Assembly (NCBI GenBank): GCA_037952775.1 | Contig: JBANAY010000003.1 | Span: 33,604,001-33,668,000, forward strand | Direction of reading: 5' to 3' | From: Clonostachys chloroleuca | Lineage: Eukaryota > Ascomycota > Sordariomycetes > Hypocreales > Bionectriaceae | DNA: 64,000 bases | Shown: one piece after another, positions 34,501 to 46,833 of the stretch | Numbering within the stretch: position 1 is the stretch's first letter | Layout: every line of letters begins with the position of its first letter | Notes under the pieces: generated by a model | Told to the model about the DNA's origin: nothing | Database searches by the model: none | The model's input: only the letters and a program-made list of their open reading frames with translations | Translations under genes and position numbers: made by a program

Positions 34501-37500
34501 CTGTGAGAGTGACGGTTGGAGATACCTCCATCTCAGGTGATGCTAGCTGGTAGCCTGGCTCTTTCTCATTACATTCGGTTCCCACACGTGCTACATCGCA
34601 ATGTAAACACACTGTTCCACCTATTCGTTTTCGCATCGCTGGCTGGGAGAAAAAATCCATGAAGCTGTATAGAGACGATCCGGGCCACGCCAACAGCCGA
34701 GACGTTGGTGGTGAACTTTGGGCGTTTCCCCGGTTTGACTTGTTCTGTTGATCGCCGCTGATGTCACATAAGATCAGATCTGCCACTGACGTCGCTTGGC
34801 AGTTTGAGATGGGAGAAGAGAGTCCGACTATGTTAGCGCACTTGGCAACGCCCGAGAGGAGCACTGCAATGGACATGCAGACGGGCTGCCGGCCAGCTGC
34901 GTGCTTCCCCTTCTGGCTGGCAGCCCAGGCCGTGCCCCTCCCCTTTTCCTAGAGTTGCATCGCAGGCTGGCCCAACCCATGCGATCCAGTTAAAAGCCCG
35001 ATGACGGATAGATGTGATGGAGAATGAAACAGACGTGCTGCAGTGTGTCAAACCCAGCCAACGACAGGGCTGGAGGCGTGTGTGTGGTGTAGCGTCGCGC
35101 GAAAAAAAGGGGGGACCTGGCCTGCCAAAGTTCCTGTAGAGCACAGTCTTGCGCTGAGCACCCACACACAGAGGCACCTGGGCGGCGTGTAGGTACTTTG
35201 CCCAGCACTGCTCCAAATCTGCCGGTACAAACATGGTTCACACTGTGTGGGACGCTCTAGCCGGGTACATACATCAGACCGTGCAAGCACTGTCCTCTGT
35301 CAAGCGCGGACGACCTACTAGCACTTAGGCTCTTCTTAGGTTGCTTGTATATATAGAATCAGGGCGCACAGCCTCAAGCGGCGAAAAAAGATACAATTGA
35401 CGTCGTTGATGCGAATGCCTCGTGCGCAATGGTCATGGAGGCGCTGTATGGCTCCGTATCCTAGCCTGCCATCGCGGCTGCTTGGGGGGTAAAACTGGCA
35501 GCGCTGGACCAGCCCGGCTTCGAGATGAGCTTAGTTAGTATGCATACTCTGGCAGACGCCAGCCTATTCTGATTTTCAGGGTCCTGCTGCTTTCGGGGCA
35601 AAGCCGGTGGGTATTTGGGCGAACTGCCGTGGCTGGCTGACATAGGCGCCGGTGCCAAGTTCTGCCATGGCTTGCCCTAGGCGAAGATCTGGGTAATTAT
35701 CGAAATAGCCCGTACCGTACCGCACCGTACCGACGATATGCTGCCACGCGCGCCGCGGGCACGAGAAAAATTAAACATGTTGGCCATGCAGGCCGGTCCC
35801 ATGCATCGTCTCCTGCCGTCGGGGTGATTTACATCATGCGCATACGAATCGCCAGCTGCAACGGTTCGTATCTGCTTCCCATGTGCCATCAATGCTGCTG
35901 CCCCCTCTTTCCGTTGCCATCCAGTGTGTCATTCAAGCCGGCAATCGCATTACCCAATGCGGTCTTGTTCACGTGCTATTCCCTGTGTGGGCATTCCGTC
36001 GTCCGCGGGGGGAGGACCCATGCCCTAGCTCTGTGAGTGCTGACCACGATGAATGGAGGTTCTGCTCCAGGCGTCTTTTGCTGCGGTAGCGTGCTGTGTA
36101 GCTCATACATACCCAGGTCCCTCAGCCGTCCTAGGGTTCGATCCAAGGGCCAATCGCAACATACATGGCTGTGTGCATATTGCGTACCGCAGTCCCCCTG
36201 CAAAAAGTTGTGTTCAAAGGTTCGCAGAGCCTGTAGCGGGCGCCTGTCTTTGCACCTTCAGGCGCGTTGAGAGGGCAGTGGGCTGGCGCTTGCTGGTGGA
36301 TGGATGCCAGGGGAATGCACCAAGGCCAGTGGCGCCTGAGTCGGCTTGAGGTTTACCCTGGTTGTGACGTCACTGGCTTCGAGGAAGGATGGAAGCGACG
36401 ACGGGGGCCACCTGCTGAGGTCTCACTGGCCCGGGCTCCCCTGGAAGGTGCACCTGGCCCAAACGTCATTCCAAGCCGCGCTAAGTGACGACCCGTAAGG
36501 CAACCAGGTGTGTGGTTAGTCAGGTAGGGATAAGAGGGGTGTGGCCTTGGTTTGAGCTCTGGGGTGTGCCAAGCAGGTGGAGATTTGGCAAGGGAGCCAG
36601 ATGCACTGTGTACTCTTTCCCTTGTCTCTTTCGAGGATGGCCACCGCGCTGCGAGTAAGGTGCATCCAGGTATCCTGACTCTTGTTGTTTGCTTTAGCCC
36701 ATTCTTCCCGTGTTGCATGTTCAGATGGCAGCCGGAGGCGAATGAGGTTGCGATAAGGTCCTGCCGCCTCAATTCGTTCCGTTCTTCTTTTCGGGATTTG
36801 CCTCCAGCTATTCCCCTTCCACTCCTCCTCATGACTCTTGCAAAAGCCTGAACCGCTCTTTCAACCATGTGTCATGTCGTCGGTCACTTTCTCCACGACA
36901 CGAGAATGTATACATGAGTATACTGCCACAGCTTGAGGCCAATCCATGATACCTACCCAGTACCTAGTGTCAAGCTTGCCTGGAGCCTTTCGCCGTGTTC
37001 TCCGCAGCTCTGTGCTAGGCCCATTCTGTCACACCTATACAGACAACACGAACGCATGTGCCGGAGAGCGGTGTGGTCCATGTCATCAATGTCATCAATG
37101 CAACCAAGGAAGACATTGGCAGGCCGCCCCCGTCCATCTGCTACAAGTTCTTCGGACTGGGTGTCTGCTCTATCCATGGTGTTTTCGTTTGCGGGGATGA
37201 GAACCCAATCCTGGCAGCTCAAAGTTGCAGTGGGAATTAGAGATCGGGGGAGCTCAGATCACGCTGACTCTCCCGTCAATCATCGCGGTTGTATTTGGCT
37301 AGAGGATGCTGATCACCGCCAACTGCTATTTTCGATAGAACCAGATGTTCGTGTGCCGTGTCATACAGACCAGGCAACTTGCAAACATAATAGCAATAAG
37401 GATTCGGGATTTATTTGCGGCGCCCACACAAGCATCTGATCCCACAGAGACAGGAGCATATTACTATCCGCGGCTTGAAACGAAACCAAAAGTCCGAGCC

Positions 37501-39376
37501 CTCCAGAGTACTACCTTGTGCTATGATTACGCTGCCGGAAGGACTTGTGTCCAACCGGTCCCTCGGATCGCCCGAGGGGTTTCCTTCTGACGGTTGTCGC
37601 CGACCTCCTCCTTGTCAGCCCGCTGGAAACAATGGCTTTGAGCTTCCTTCTAGAAGGACTGACATAGTACAAAGATCGCCACGTCAATGCTTCAAGCTTC
37701 ACCAAGCAGGAAGGCAGCGAGAAAATTCAGTCAGCAGAGGCGCGGTCTGTTTCGGTCGCTCCTGTCGCACAACGTGGTGGAATCCATCCAAAAGTTCTGT
37801 GTCGACCTCACATGTTGGCCATGACAGGTCTACCCTGGCCAGCCATCTATCGCCGACCACGGAGGGTGGACCGTCATGTGTTACTGATGCCATTGAGCCC
37901 ATCCCACCCCTTTAGCTTGGCCCGTATTCAATCAACCATGAAGCAGGCACAAGTAAACGCTCTGCGTTCCGGATACGGCGTCCTGCATTGGCGCAGTCCC
38001 GATCAAAGGCCGCCTCCCGGGTCATAACTCCGGGTAGAGGGGCTTGCTTGCCTGCCGCCTGCTGTCGCCCTGTAAATTTTATCATCAGGTTCTCTCTCTC
38101 TTGGACCCCTTTTCTACGATGCGCCTATGGTGTCGTGAATCATGTGCTGCCAGGGATCATGACACTTGCTAGATCAAGGGTAGGCTCCAGGGGTCAGCAT
38201 ATGAAACCCATATGTCCATTACCAGTTTTTCTCGTTTCTATATTGGTCCCAGTAAGACTAAACTCTGACGTGAAACCAAAACGCCGCAACCGTATTGCTC
38301 CTTCCAGTTTGTCGTGTGCTACACACACATCACTGCTGCGACCTGCCGGTTACGAGGCGGTCTTGTTTTGGGCTTTTTGGGCATCTCATGATGAGGCCAT
38401 GCTTGCATTTGACATCGCGCGTGGGCTGAAGGCTCCGCACTGCCATTCTCTCCCTTGTGCCCTGCACTTCTCAGATGACAAGTCGTATTCCCATAGCGTG
38501 CCAGTTTCGATGGACTCTGCAAGTCTGTAAATCATACCTCCAACATATCGTAATAAAGAATCGTAAATTGCTCTGGGTCTCGTGAATGATGTTGCGGGGT
38601 AGCTGATCCAAGTGGAGAGCCTCCAGAATCGATGCTAGGTATTTAGCCTGACTTTGTTGAGCTCTTCTCATTAAAAGAAAGAGGGGCCATTTGCGAGAGG
38701 GCCGAAGTTACATAGCACCGAGGAGAGAGTTATCACGAGCTACATGCTCTTCAGAGGTAGACCAATTCCGTACGCTTCAGTCCGTCACCAGTCCAATTGC
38801 CGGGCTTTAGCCTTCCGAATAAATTCGGAACTCTATCTATCCGAGCAATGGGGAAAACGAGGCGGGGCCTTGATGAAAGAGCTAAACCCACAACGATGGA
38901 AGTTGATTTTGGGCAAGCAAATCGCCCAGGTGGTCGTGCTCTCAACTGAATTCGCTCCAAGGCCGGGGTTGCATGTCGCCAAGCATGTGAGGGGAGGATA
39001 ATCGCGGTGGGAGTGGGGGAGTTGAGAAATTCACATTCCGTGTTTTCGTGGTCCTCTGTGATGATGGGTTCTCTCAAGAAACGTTTTTCTCTTTTTTATA
39101 TTGTATTACCAGTAGAAACGCCTGTCCCCCATGCTACCCGCCTATCAAAACAGTGAGAAAAAGAAAAATGAGAAGGAAGACATGGTGAGGAAAGGAAAAA
39201 GTAATAAGTGCGTTTTGAATACTAATGACGCTGCCCGACCCTTCATTATCCCGTCTGTTCTGAATACAACAAAAGCCAGCCCCTTTCTGCCCTGCCCCCC
39301 TCCCCCTTTTCCCGGAAACTATATATCGCACACTCGCAAAGACTAAAACAACGACAAATTGTAGGCGGCCTGTAGC
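31581..39376. other. Gene-free region between CON7 and SF3B1
   Basis: This 7.8 kb stretch shows no gene I can support. The first part should include a CON7 3' UTR. Frames of up to 262 codons occur (33033-33821 plus, 36353-36868 minus, 37415-37915 plus). All have Arg/Ser/Pro/Gly composition, no domain, and overlapping frames on the other strand. Polypurine tracts are common at 32.6-33.9 kb. A short tetranucleotide-like CCGTAC run lies at 35709-35730. The right end should hold the SF3B1 3' UTR. Confidence 0.5.
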
Positions 39377-42300
39377 TTATAACACAATGTGAAGTTCTGG
39401 CCTATCCATGGTATCTTCGTCCAGGTTTGGATAGTATGGTACCATGGCGTCGGCTGCCTGGACGTAGGCATCATTAAAGAGGCGCCAGTATGGCGTTCGG
39501 ACCTTTCTGGCGGGGTGGAAGAGACCTGCCCAGACGTAGTTGAGGACGACGCCCGGCCCGACGGCGACGCGGATGGCCTCGATGGCCTCGATGATGCGAT
39601 CAATGACGTGGGGGCTGGTCTCGAAGAGGTTGGGGTATAGGAGGTTGAGGAGATGGACCATGGCGTCCTCGCAGCCGAGGCCGACGACGCCCAGGGCAAT
39701 GTGCTTGACCACCGAGGCGGCGGTCTGACGATGCACCTGATCACGGTCGATCAGGGCGTCTTCGAGCAGAGGGGTGACGGCGTAGACGTAGTCCTTTGCC
39801 ATCTCTCCAATGTACTCGAATAAGAACGAGAGTGACTTGAGGACACCGTTCTGCACGTTGAGCTCTGGGACACGGTACTCGTTCATGAGCGCAGGGAGAA
39901 CTGTGAAGGGAGCGCAAGTCTCGGCAACAATACCGATAGCGACGGCAGTGTTGACACGAGACTGACGCTCCTGGACTCGGAGGTTGTTGAGCAGGGTTGC
40001 CAGAACATCCTGGGGACCGATGGCCTTAGCGATAAAACCAAAAGTGTTGTTGGCCGCTCGTCGGATGCCCTTCTTGTGCGCCTTGAGCATATCAAGGAGC
40101 TCGAAGCAGATACGCATCCATTCTCTGGCGTTAACACTTTCAGGACCGCGATCGGCAATACGGCCGACAAGATCAATGGTGTTTTCCTGCACCTTCTCGT
40201 GTCGGTTACGCAGAATGGGAGTAAGACGGGGGAGCAACTCCTTGATGGGTGGTTGCATCTGAGTGATTCCCACAACGGTGACAATGGAGCGAAGGGCACC
40301 GAGAATGGAACCAAGGACTTCTGGATACTCTTCACCCAGATATTCGTAGAGCACGATACCCAGCTTGCCCATCAAGGCGTCCTCGCCGCACTGCTTCATC
40401 ACCATGGCAATTCGAGAAATGAGGTCCGCCGCCTGCTGACGAACAGTAGCGGATTTATTGTTCAGTCTCCATAGAATGGTACTGACAATTTGAGGGAGAT
40501 AGGGCTTGCAGCGGGTGCCCAGGGCATTCACCACGGAGCCAAAGCCGTTGAGCATAACAACGTCCTCGACGCTCTGCTCCTGGAAAGCGTGTAGAATACC
40601 ATCTACAAGACGTTCCTCGAGACGCTCACCAATATCAGCGGCGCCAAGACTGGCCACAATCTTCTCCACTGTTTCGACAGTCATCTTTCGGTAGGCTTCG
40701 CTCTCATCTTTGAGATTGTTGACGATGCGTTCCACTATCTCGCTCACGCCAACTTTCTGGCCGATATCGACCGTCGTCTCGACAACTTGTCTGTAATTAC
40801 GCTTGTCTAATGCCATGCGCCTCACCCAGAAGTTCTTAAAGAACTCATCAAGCACGTGCTCTTTGAGGTATCCGGCGGTGACACCGTCAGTCCCTGCGCA
40901 CTGAGACACAACCTTGAGCACAACCTTCTTCATCTCTTCGTCGGGAGATGAGAATTCTCGTAGAAGAATCTCCATAATCTGGCTGGTATAATAGTTGGCA
41001 TATTCTTCGTCCATCAGAGGAATGATGTAACCGACAGCCTTCAAGAATCCTGCCAATCCCTTTCCTCTTTGCTTTCGTGCGCCGGTCCAAAGAGGGTTGA
41101 GAATGTCATCAAAACTCTCAATACCGTATGGGTTGGATGCCTCAGCCAGCGCGGCGATAGCGAGACTGGTCACGGTTCGAACCTTGGTCTGGTCATCATT
41201 CAGGTTCTGGCCAATGCAGTCAACCAGACCCTTGAGATGCGGTAGCACAGCACATCCCATGAGGATGGGAATCTGCTGGACGATCTTCACACCGGTATGT
41301 CTAGCCTGCCATGACTTCTTGCTTCGGCAGACTGCCCGCAGGAAGGGAAGAAGTGCTGGGATACCCAGCGCGGAAGCCACAACAGCAAAGGCACGGGCAG
41401 TGGTGTTTCTGACATATTCGTCGACATGATCAATATCCGGTCTCATGGTACTGATCATGGTAGCTAGACCAGCCGCCTTACTGAGGTTGGAGATAATCTC
41501 TCGACCCTCCACTCGAGCATAGTAGTCTTGGTCAATCAGAAGAGGCTCGATGACGACCAGGATCTTGTGAACGTAAGGCCGAACTAGGTCGTCGAGCTTG
41601 TAGAGAATTCTGTCGATAACCTTGACGAGCAAATGACGCTCCTGATCCTCCAGGGTCTTTTCCATCAGCAGGGGAAGAATCTGGTCGAAAAGCGGACCAG
41701 CACCAAACTGCCTCGCGTTGTCGGTGATTTGACGCAAGGCAGTCTTTCGCATTGGAGGCGTACCGTTCTTGATTTTCAGCAGAAGACGCATGATCTTGCG
41801 CTCCTTCATCTCGTCGACAGTGAGCACATTCTCATCAGAACCGTCAGTCAGCTTTCCGAAGTAGGCCATATCCTCAGGCTTGAAGAATTGCAAATCTCCG
41901 ACTCCGGGGATCTCGGCTGGCATTGGCTTCCCGCCAAGGCGGACTTGATCTGGATCCTGCATCATGAATCCAGTATGCTGGGCAGGAGTTGCCATCAGCT
42001 TGTGGGCAGGTGCAGACACAGGAGCGTATCCTGGAGGTGGCTCCAAGATCTTGTATCCCTCATCCTCGCCAGGAAGCAACAGGTCAAGCTCTTCATCGCT
42101 GATCGGCATGTTGCGAATCGTTATATCGGTTCCAAAGCCGAGGCAATACAGAGGCCTGAGCCTGCGGTGCTGGTGTAGCCAAGCCTTGGTTAACCATGGG
42201 AGTGGCTGACGGAGCTTGGTCCCATCGAGATCGCTTCTTTGGAGCCTCTGCGGTTGGTCCACCAATTGAAGGCGCCTGGTCCCATCGAGATCGTTTTGGC

Positions 42301-43016
42301 TGAGCGCCATCGGTAGCATCTTGGGGTGCCTCCTCAGCCGGTGCAGAAGACACATCCCATCTCTTCTTGCGCTTGCGGCCTGCAGCCGAATCCTCGGCTG
42401 CGCCGTTCTCGTTATTCGCATCGTGGAGGGTGGGGTTGGCGTCCTCGTCATGAGATTCCCCATTTTGTTTGGCAAGGATCGCGCGTCGAACCCGTTCCTC
42501 CTCTCGTTCGAGATCGCGCGCCTCCATGATTTCACGGTAGCTAGAACCATTCTCAGTGGCACCCGCCTGACCATTTCCACCAAAAGCATCGGCGCGCGTC
42601 GGGGTGAGAGCTCTGTTGAAGCGCCGCTTCTGGTAGTCGGTCTCGCGATCGGTGATCCGATTGCTCTTCTCCCCTCGCCCCGCAAGAATATCATCCTCCT
42701 CGACGCCATTGCCTCGGGAGAATTCATCAATCATCTCGCGAGAAGCCGTGTACTGTCCCACGAGCCTCCGTGTATTGTCGGCTCCCTCCATCTCATCATC
42801 ATCATCCCCCATCGGCAACGAGGTGTTGTAGCCGGCATATTTGTCTGCGCTATCGTTACCGTAGAGAGCGGTATCCGCGCTGTCTGTGAGTCGCTGTTTG
42901 GTTGAATCGGCACGTTGCGTTGATGCGTCGAAGGTTCGCGAACCCTTTTTCGCAGCAGCGGCGGCGTTGCGCTCCTGCTGGAGCTTGATAGCCTTGTCAA
43001 AATCCGCGTCAGACAT
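39377..43016 (-). CDS. hsh155: Splicing factor 3B subunit 1 (SF3B1/Hsh155)
   Basis: SF3B1 is the HEAT-repeat scaffold of the U2 snRNP that clamps the branch-site duplex. The N-terminal part (from 43016) reads [19 protein letters not shown]. It has RALTPTR and three ligand motifs of the UHM-binding type: [20 protein letters not shown] and [10 protein letters not shown]. The rest, in another frame, has [18 protein letters not shown], the p14/branch-site region [20 protein letters not shown] and some twenty HEAT repeats. It ends with [14 protein letters not shown]. The frame changes once between about 42130 and 42175. One surplus base (or two missing) explains it, and the total then equals 1212 residues, a normal length. 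I see no GT-AG intron that would do this. For an essential single-copy gene, a sequence error is likeliest. Confidence 0.93.
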
Positions 43017-43415
43017 TTTGAATTATCCGTCTTCCAGCTTCATCCCGCGTCCAGGTCAGAGGTTGGCAATTCGGAATTGCAGATGCACATGGAAGAGGCT
43101 GTTGTACCAAGGTGGCTGATAAGCTGGACCAAAGAAACTTCGTGACTGAAGCTGCCGTGGCGGCGAAAAGTCTCCCGCGACAAAAACGTGGATTTCGCCG
43201 GCCTTTAGCCGACGTCGATCCCCACCACCGTAACCACCCAAGAGCTTTTCGCCGCGAGACAGATCATCTTCGCTTTTCATTCATTGATTTCTAATATCTT
43301 TTACATTGATAGAGTTAAATCTTCTTGATCTTGTTTACCATTATTAACTATTTTCATCCTGCTTGCCTTCATATTATGTCTATATATCAGATTTTACAGT
43401 AATAACACCCACCCT
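43017..43415. other. SF3B1 promoter and OGG1 3' region
   Basis: These 399 bases lie between two minus-strand genes. They hold the OGG1 3' UTR (AT-rich at 43290-43400) and the SF3B1 promoter. No other gene is seen. Confidence 0.6.
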
Positions 43416-44751
43416 TTAGGCTCGTCCCCTGGAACGAGTCCGTCTCCGCTTAGCATCCCCTTCCCCCTCCGTAGCTAATTTGATTTCCTCGACACCCGGC
43501 TCGGGTTTGACTGTTACCGTTTTGGTCTCGACGAGCTTCCTCTTCTTTGGCGAGACGATACCGTTGGTCTCAATCAATTCCTCCTTGATTGAAACTCCAT
43601 GAGTCTCTTCTTTCATAAGTGATTTGTCTGAAAATGCTTTCAAATCTGCAGTGAAAAGGACTGAGTGTGCCCACCCAGCATATTTCCCCCACAAGTCTCT
43701 GAAGTGATCCCCCACAGCATCGTACATGGCCTTGTTGAAGGTCCTCGCCTTCTTCCCGAACTTGTAATCCCTCTGGGCAATCTGCCAGACGTGGGTATCG
43801 ACCGGGACAGACTCACCCCATCCCAAGCCCATCAGGCAAACACAATCAGCGACCTTTGGGCCAACACCCTTCAGTGCGAGGAGCGCCTCGTGTGCTTCCT
43901 TGTATGTGGAATTCCTAGCATCGGGCTTCAGCTGCGAACTGAACCCGGGGTTGTCGGGGTTGCGTAAAGTTTCCAGCCAGTTGCTCGGCTTCTCATGCGC
44001 CACGATGCGAGCTGTTTCAGCAATATACTTTGCTCGGTACCCGAAACCCAACTCTCGTAAATTAGATTCAACTCCATTCCCTGTCAAATCATCAGGCTTG
44101 GGGAAATCATAAAACGGTACGCCATCAATGTGAGCGATCAGGGGACCATAGTGCTTGCATAGTTTATGGACCTATTCCGAGTTAACACCACCCGTTCTGT
44201 ATCTTATTGTTAGGTTTGTCATTGGGAACTTGCCATTTGTGATATCCTAGTGATGTTGTTATTGCTGCTGCAGATGAAGGCTATCAAAGCCTCCCAGGCA
44301 TCCTGGTTTAACATGCGGACACCAGTAAAGGTTGGTGCCTTCTTTCGGAAGTTAGGATCGACATTTGACCATTGCTCATAGAGGCTAGAGAGGTCTAGAT
44401 CTAAACTGAAATAATGGTGCAACAAAGCTTGCGTGTCATCTTCAGCCTTGGGTGCGAGCTTTTGCTTTGCGGGAGACCCCTTGAGGCTTTGCTCGGGCCA
44501 AGTGACTTTGTAGTGCAAGTGTGTTGAGTCCTGCTTCAGGGACAGGATGCGTCCATGAAGAGTGCAAACCCTGTGCATGTGTTGATTAGCTCAGAGTGTA
44601 CAACACCTGGAAAATTTGTGGGAATAAAGTACCACTCATCGTTGATTTTTTGCCATCGGAATGACTGACCACAGCGAAGGGTAGTGTCGATACACAGTTC
44701 AGAGAGAGCAACAGGTAGTTTCCGCCATTCAGATATTCGCTTGAGAACCAT
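43416..44751 (-). CDS. ogg1: 8-oxoguanine DNA glycosylase/AP lyase OGG1
   Basis: OGG1 removes 8-oxoguanine opposite cytosine in base-excision repair, in the nucleus and mitochondria. Three exons join in frame: 44751-44633, 44570-44234 and 44171-43416, giving 403 residues. The N-terminal domain includes LRCGQSFRWQKINDEW, and the splice restores the family's WVCTLHGRI. The helix-hairpin-helix motif LKGVGPKVADCVCLMGLG holds the catalytic Lys, followed by the catalytic Asp in VPVDTHVWQIAQRD. The C-terminal tail is long and basic, ending RRRTRSRGRA, a likely nuclear signal. Intron 2 has a GC donor (GCAAGT after ATG) with a normal AG acceptor. Translation through that GC site would stop four codons later. 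Length and motifs are normal for a fungal OGG1. Confidence 0.95.
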
Positions 44752-45651
44752 CTTAATAGGCAGAATCTACCAATCAGGGGACAGTAGTTCAGAAACAGAG
44801 TGGCTGCTAGAAGAACGATCAAGTAAAGTCACAGCTTTCTGAAAGACCACTGTCGAACTTGGCATCAGGGGTTGAAGGGATCGTCGCGTTTGTTAAGGGA
44901 CTTCGGCATATGCGCGTGTTACCCAAACGGGTGTCCTCCTGGTATTTAAGAGCTTAGTCAGCCACCCTTGGCGATTCTGCATGGCTGCTTAGGTATATCT
45001 CCATTAGTCTTATTCTTGACCTCTCATCTTGAGCCGTCGGTATGCAATGCAATTGAACATATGCCTGAATCTTTTTCATGCCGCCCAGTCGTTACTAATA
45101 TCATAAGCGATGTATTGTTCAAAATGTGAAAATTTCTTATATTCGAGGTAGTTAGCTAAGCGGGGACGCCCAACTCAAACTGCAAATTAATCGAGTTCAT
45201 ACAAAAGGCCGTTCATGGATAGGTATTGAATCCAACTTCAACAGCATCTTAGATACCTTTAATGGAATCAAGCGTCTAGCATAGCAAGCTCATCCTTGGT
45301 GTATTCACTTGAAGTCTTTGACCTGGAGGCATGAGCTACGACTGTCTTAGCTCCCAGAATCTCTGGAGAGAAGACAAATTCAAATGGGCACGGTTTATTG
45401 GAATCGAGATTTGGTATACAACCTTCTCTGGACATCGCAAGATTGAAGAGCAGCTCCTTCAAGAGAACAACCTCGATGTCTGTCTCAATGGAGCCCCTAA
45501 TAAGAAGGACTATGATGGCAACCAATGGACAAGACTATACCAAATGGTCATCGCAAGCGACGATGGCTAAAAAATCCCCCGTTCTTCGCCATAGAAATGT
45601 CTTTCAGCTTTACTTAGCCACTCCCAACTTCAATTTGCATTCGACTTCGCG
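44752..45651. other. Intergenic, start of an AT-richer patch
   Basis: These 900 bases hold the OGG1 promoter and the upstream side of the CorA-like gene. A minus-strand frame at 45268-45525 and a plus-strand frame at 45331-45570 overlap each other. Neither resembles a known family, and the minus-strand frame has no ATG in phase at its start. Base composition falls compared with the repair and splicing genes on the left. Confidence 0.45.
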
Positions 45652-46833
45652 ATGAGCTATCCGGCAGGGATGTGCGCACTACCTTGCCAGGCGGCTGGTG
45701 GCGACGAGATTCATACCTACACTTTGGCTAACCATCCAAAACTTGCATTCTTGTGGAAGCACGTTATTCTAAGAGCATCCAAGTGCTACGGCACTACTTT
45801 CAAGGATGATGAAGCAGAAATGTCTGAGTTAGGATTAGCTACTAAGCCTGATGGTTATACTTTTGGAGTCGTATTTGTTGATTCCAAGGAATATGAAAAC
45901 CTATCAAAACTCATTCACCACCAATGGCCCACCAATATAGTCTCACATCCCATGTTCCCGGCTTTCATCTCCAGTTTACATCTAAATTTCCGCATCGACA
46001 GAATACACCAACACATCAAGACAGAGACCCGACGTGTTGAAGCACGAACAGGTCATCACTGTTTCAACAGCCTTCAGCAGTTCCTAGTACCTGGTGACCT
46101 ACGGGAGCTATTAGCAACCATGAGCGGGTTTGCAACCAAGCTAGCAGGCACAACCCGGAAGATGGAGTTTCTCCGCGAGGTTTATCGACTCATTCATACT
46201 CAGATTGAAATAAACTACGACGGTCACAAGTCAGACTTGATACAGGGAGAAGAACGTAGGAATTGCATGGATATGCGTGAACAGGTTAGGCTGATGGAGC
46301 GTCGACTTTCCATGCAGCATCTTGAAAACCATTACATTCTATCTCGGGTCGAGGTACAAATGAATGCTGTAGGTGAAGAAATTTTCCCCATTGACATGGT
46401 CCAACTTCTTCTCAATATCAAGCCGGACAGCACTAATCATCAGCGAACATAGATGTTCCATCTCACCGCGCAGTAGGACAGTGTAAATGGAATCCATATT
46501 GCAAATGCGACGCAGGCGACCGCAGTTGTTTCCCTTCAGGAGTCATCATTCATGAAAATTTTCACACTCATGGCTGTGACGTTCCTGCCCGGAAACTTTG
46601 CGGCTGCTCTCTTCTCGACCTCTCTCTTCGGCTCGGAGACTGCTGCCAACGTGATAACGATTGCTAATAAATCACTGTTTGCATTGTTCTGGTTTATTAC
46701 TATCCCACTTACACTCTTTATCTACATCGTCGTCATTGTATGTGTGTTCATACAGAATAGGAATACACTTAAGAAAACTCGCCATGCACAGGATCAATTG
46801 ACCAATAGATCACAAGCGCGAAGAACGTCTTAA
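45652..46833 (+). pseudogene. CorA-like two-helix membrane protein, interrupted or alternatively spliced
   Basis: This resembles the fungal CorA-like proteins related to Mg2+ transporters: a helical region (SHPMFPAFISSLHLNFRIDR, then KTETRRVEARTGHH) and, near the C-terminus, two membrane helices (FMKIFTLMAVTFLPGNFAAA and LFWFITIPLTLFIYIVVIV). No GMN signature follows helix 1. Exon 1 runs 45652-46368. An intron from 46369 (GTAGGT) ends at 46452 by family expectation, giving a VQMNAMFHLTAQ continuation that meets an in-frame TAG at 46474-46476. A second acceptor is that TAG itself: splicing at 46476 keeps the frame and skips the stop, giving about 346 residues with eight normally conserved residues lost. 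Unspliced RNA stops at 46450-46452. I cannot tell a pseudogene from regulated splicing. Family call moderate. Confidence 0.55.

Noticed and set aside
36135..36144. GGTTCGATCC, a tRNA B-box-like string
   Set aside because: The flanking bases do not pair as a T-arm, and no A-box or acceptor stem can be built upstream.
36353..36868. 171-codon open frame on the minus strand
   Set aside because: Arg/Ser/Pro-rich with no motif and no intron signals that extend it; typical of random frames in GC-rich DNA.
37415..37915. 166-codon open frame on the plus strand
   Set aside because: No family likeness and composition like its neighbours; overlapping frames on both strands.
45268..45525. 85-codon minus-strand frame upstream of the CorA-like gene
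   Set aside because: Starts without ATG, overlaps a plus-strand frame, and matches no family known to me.
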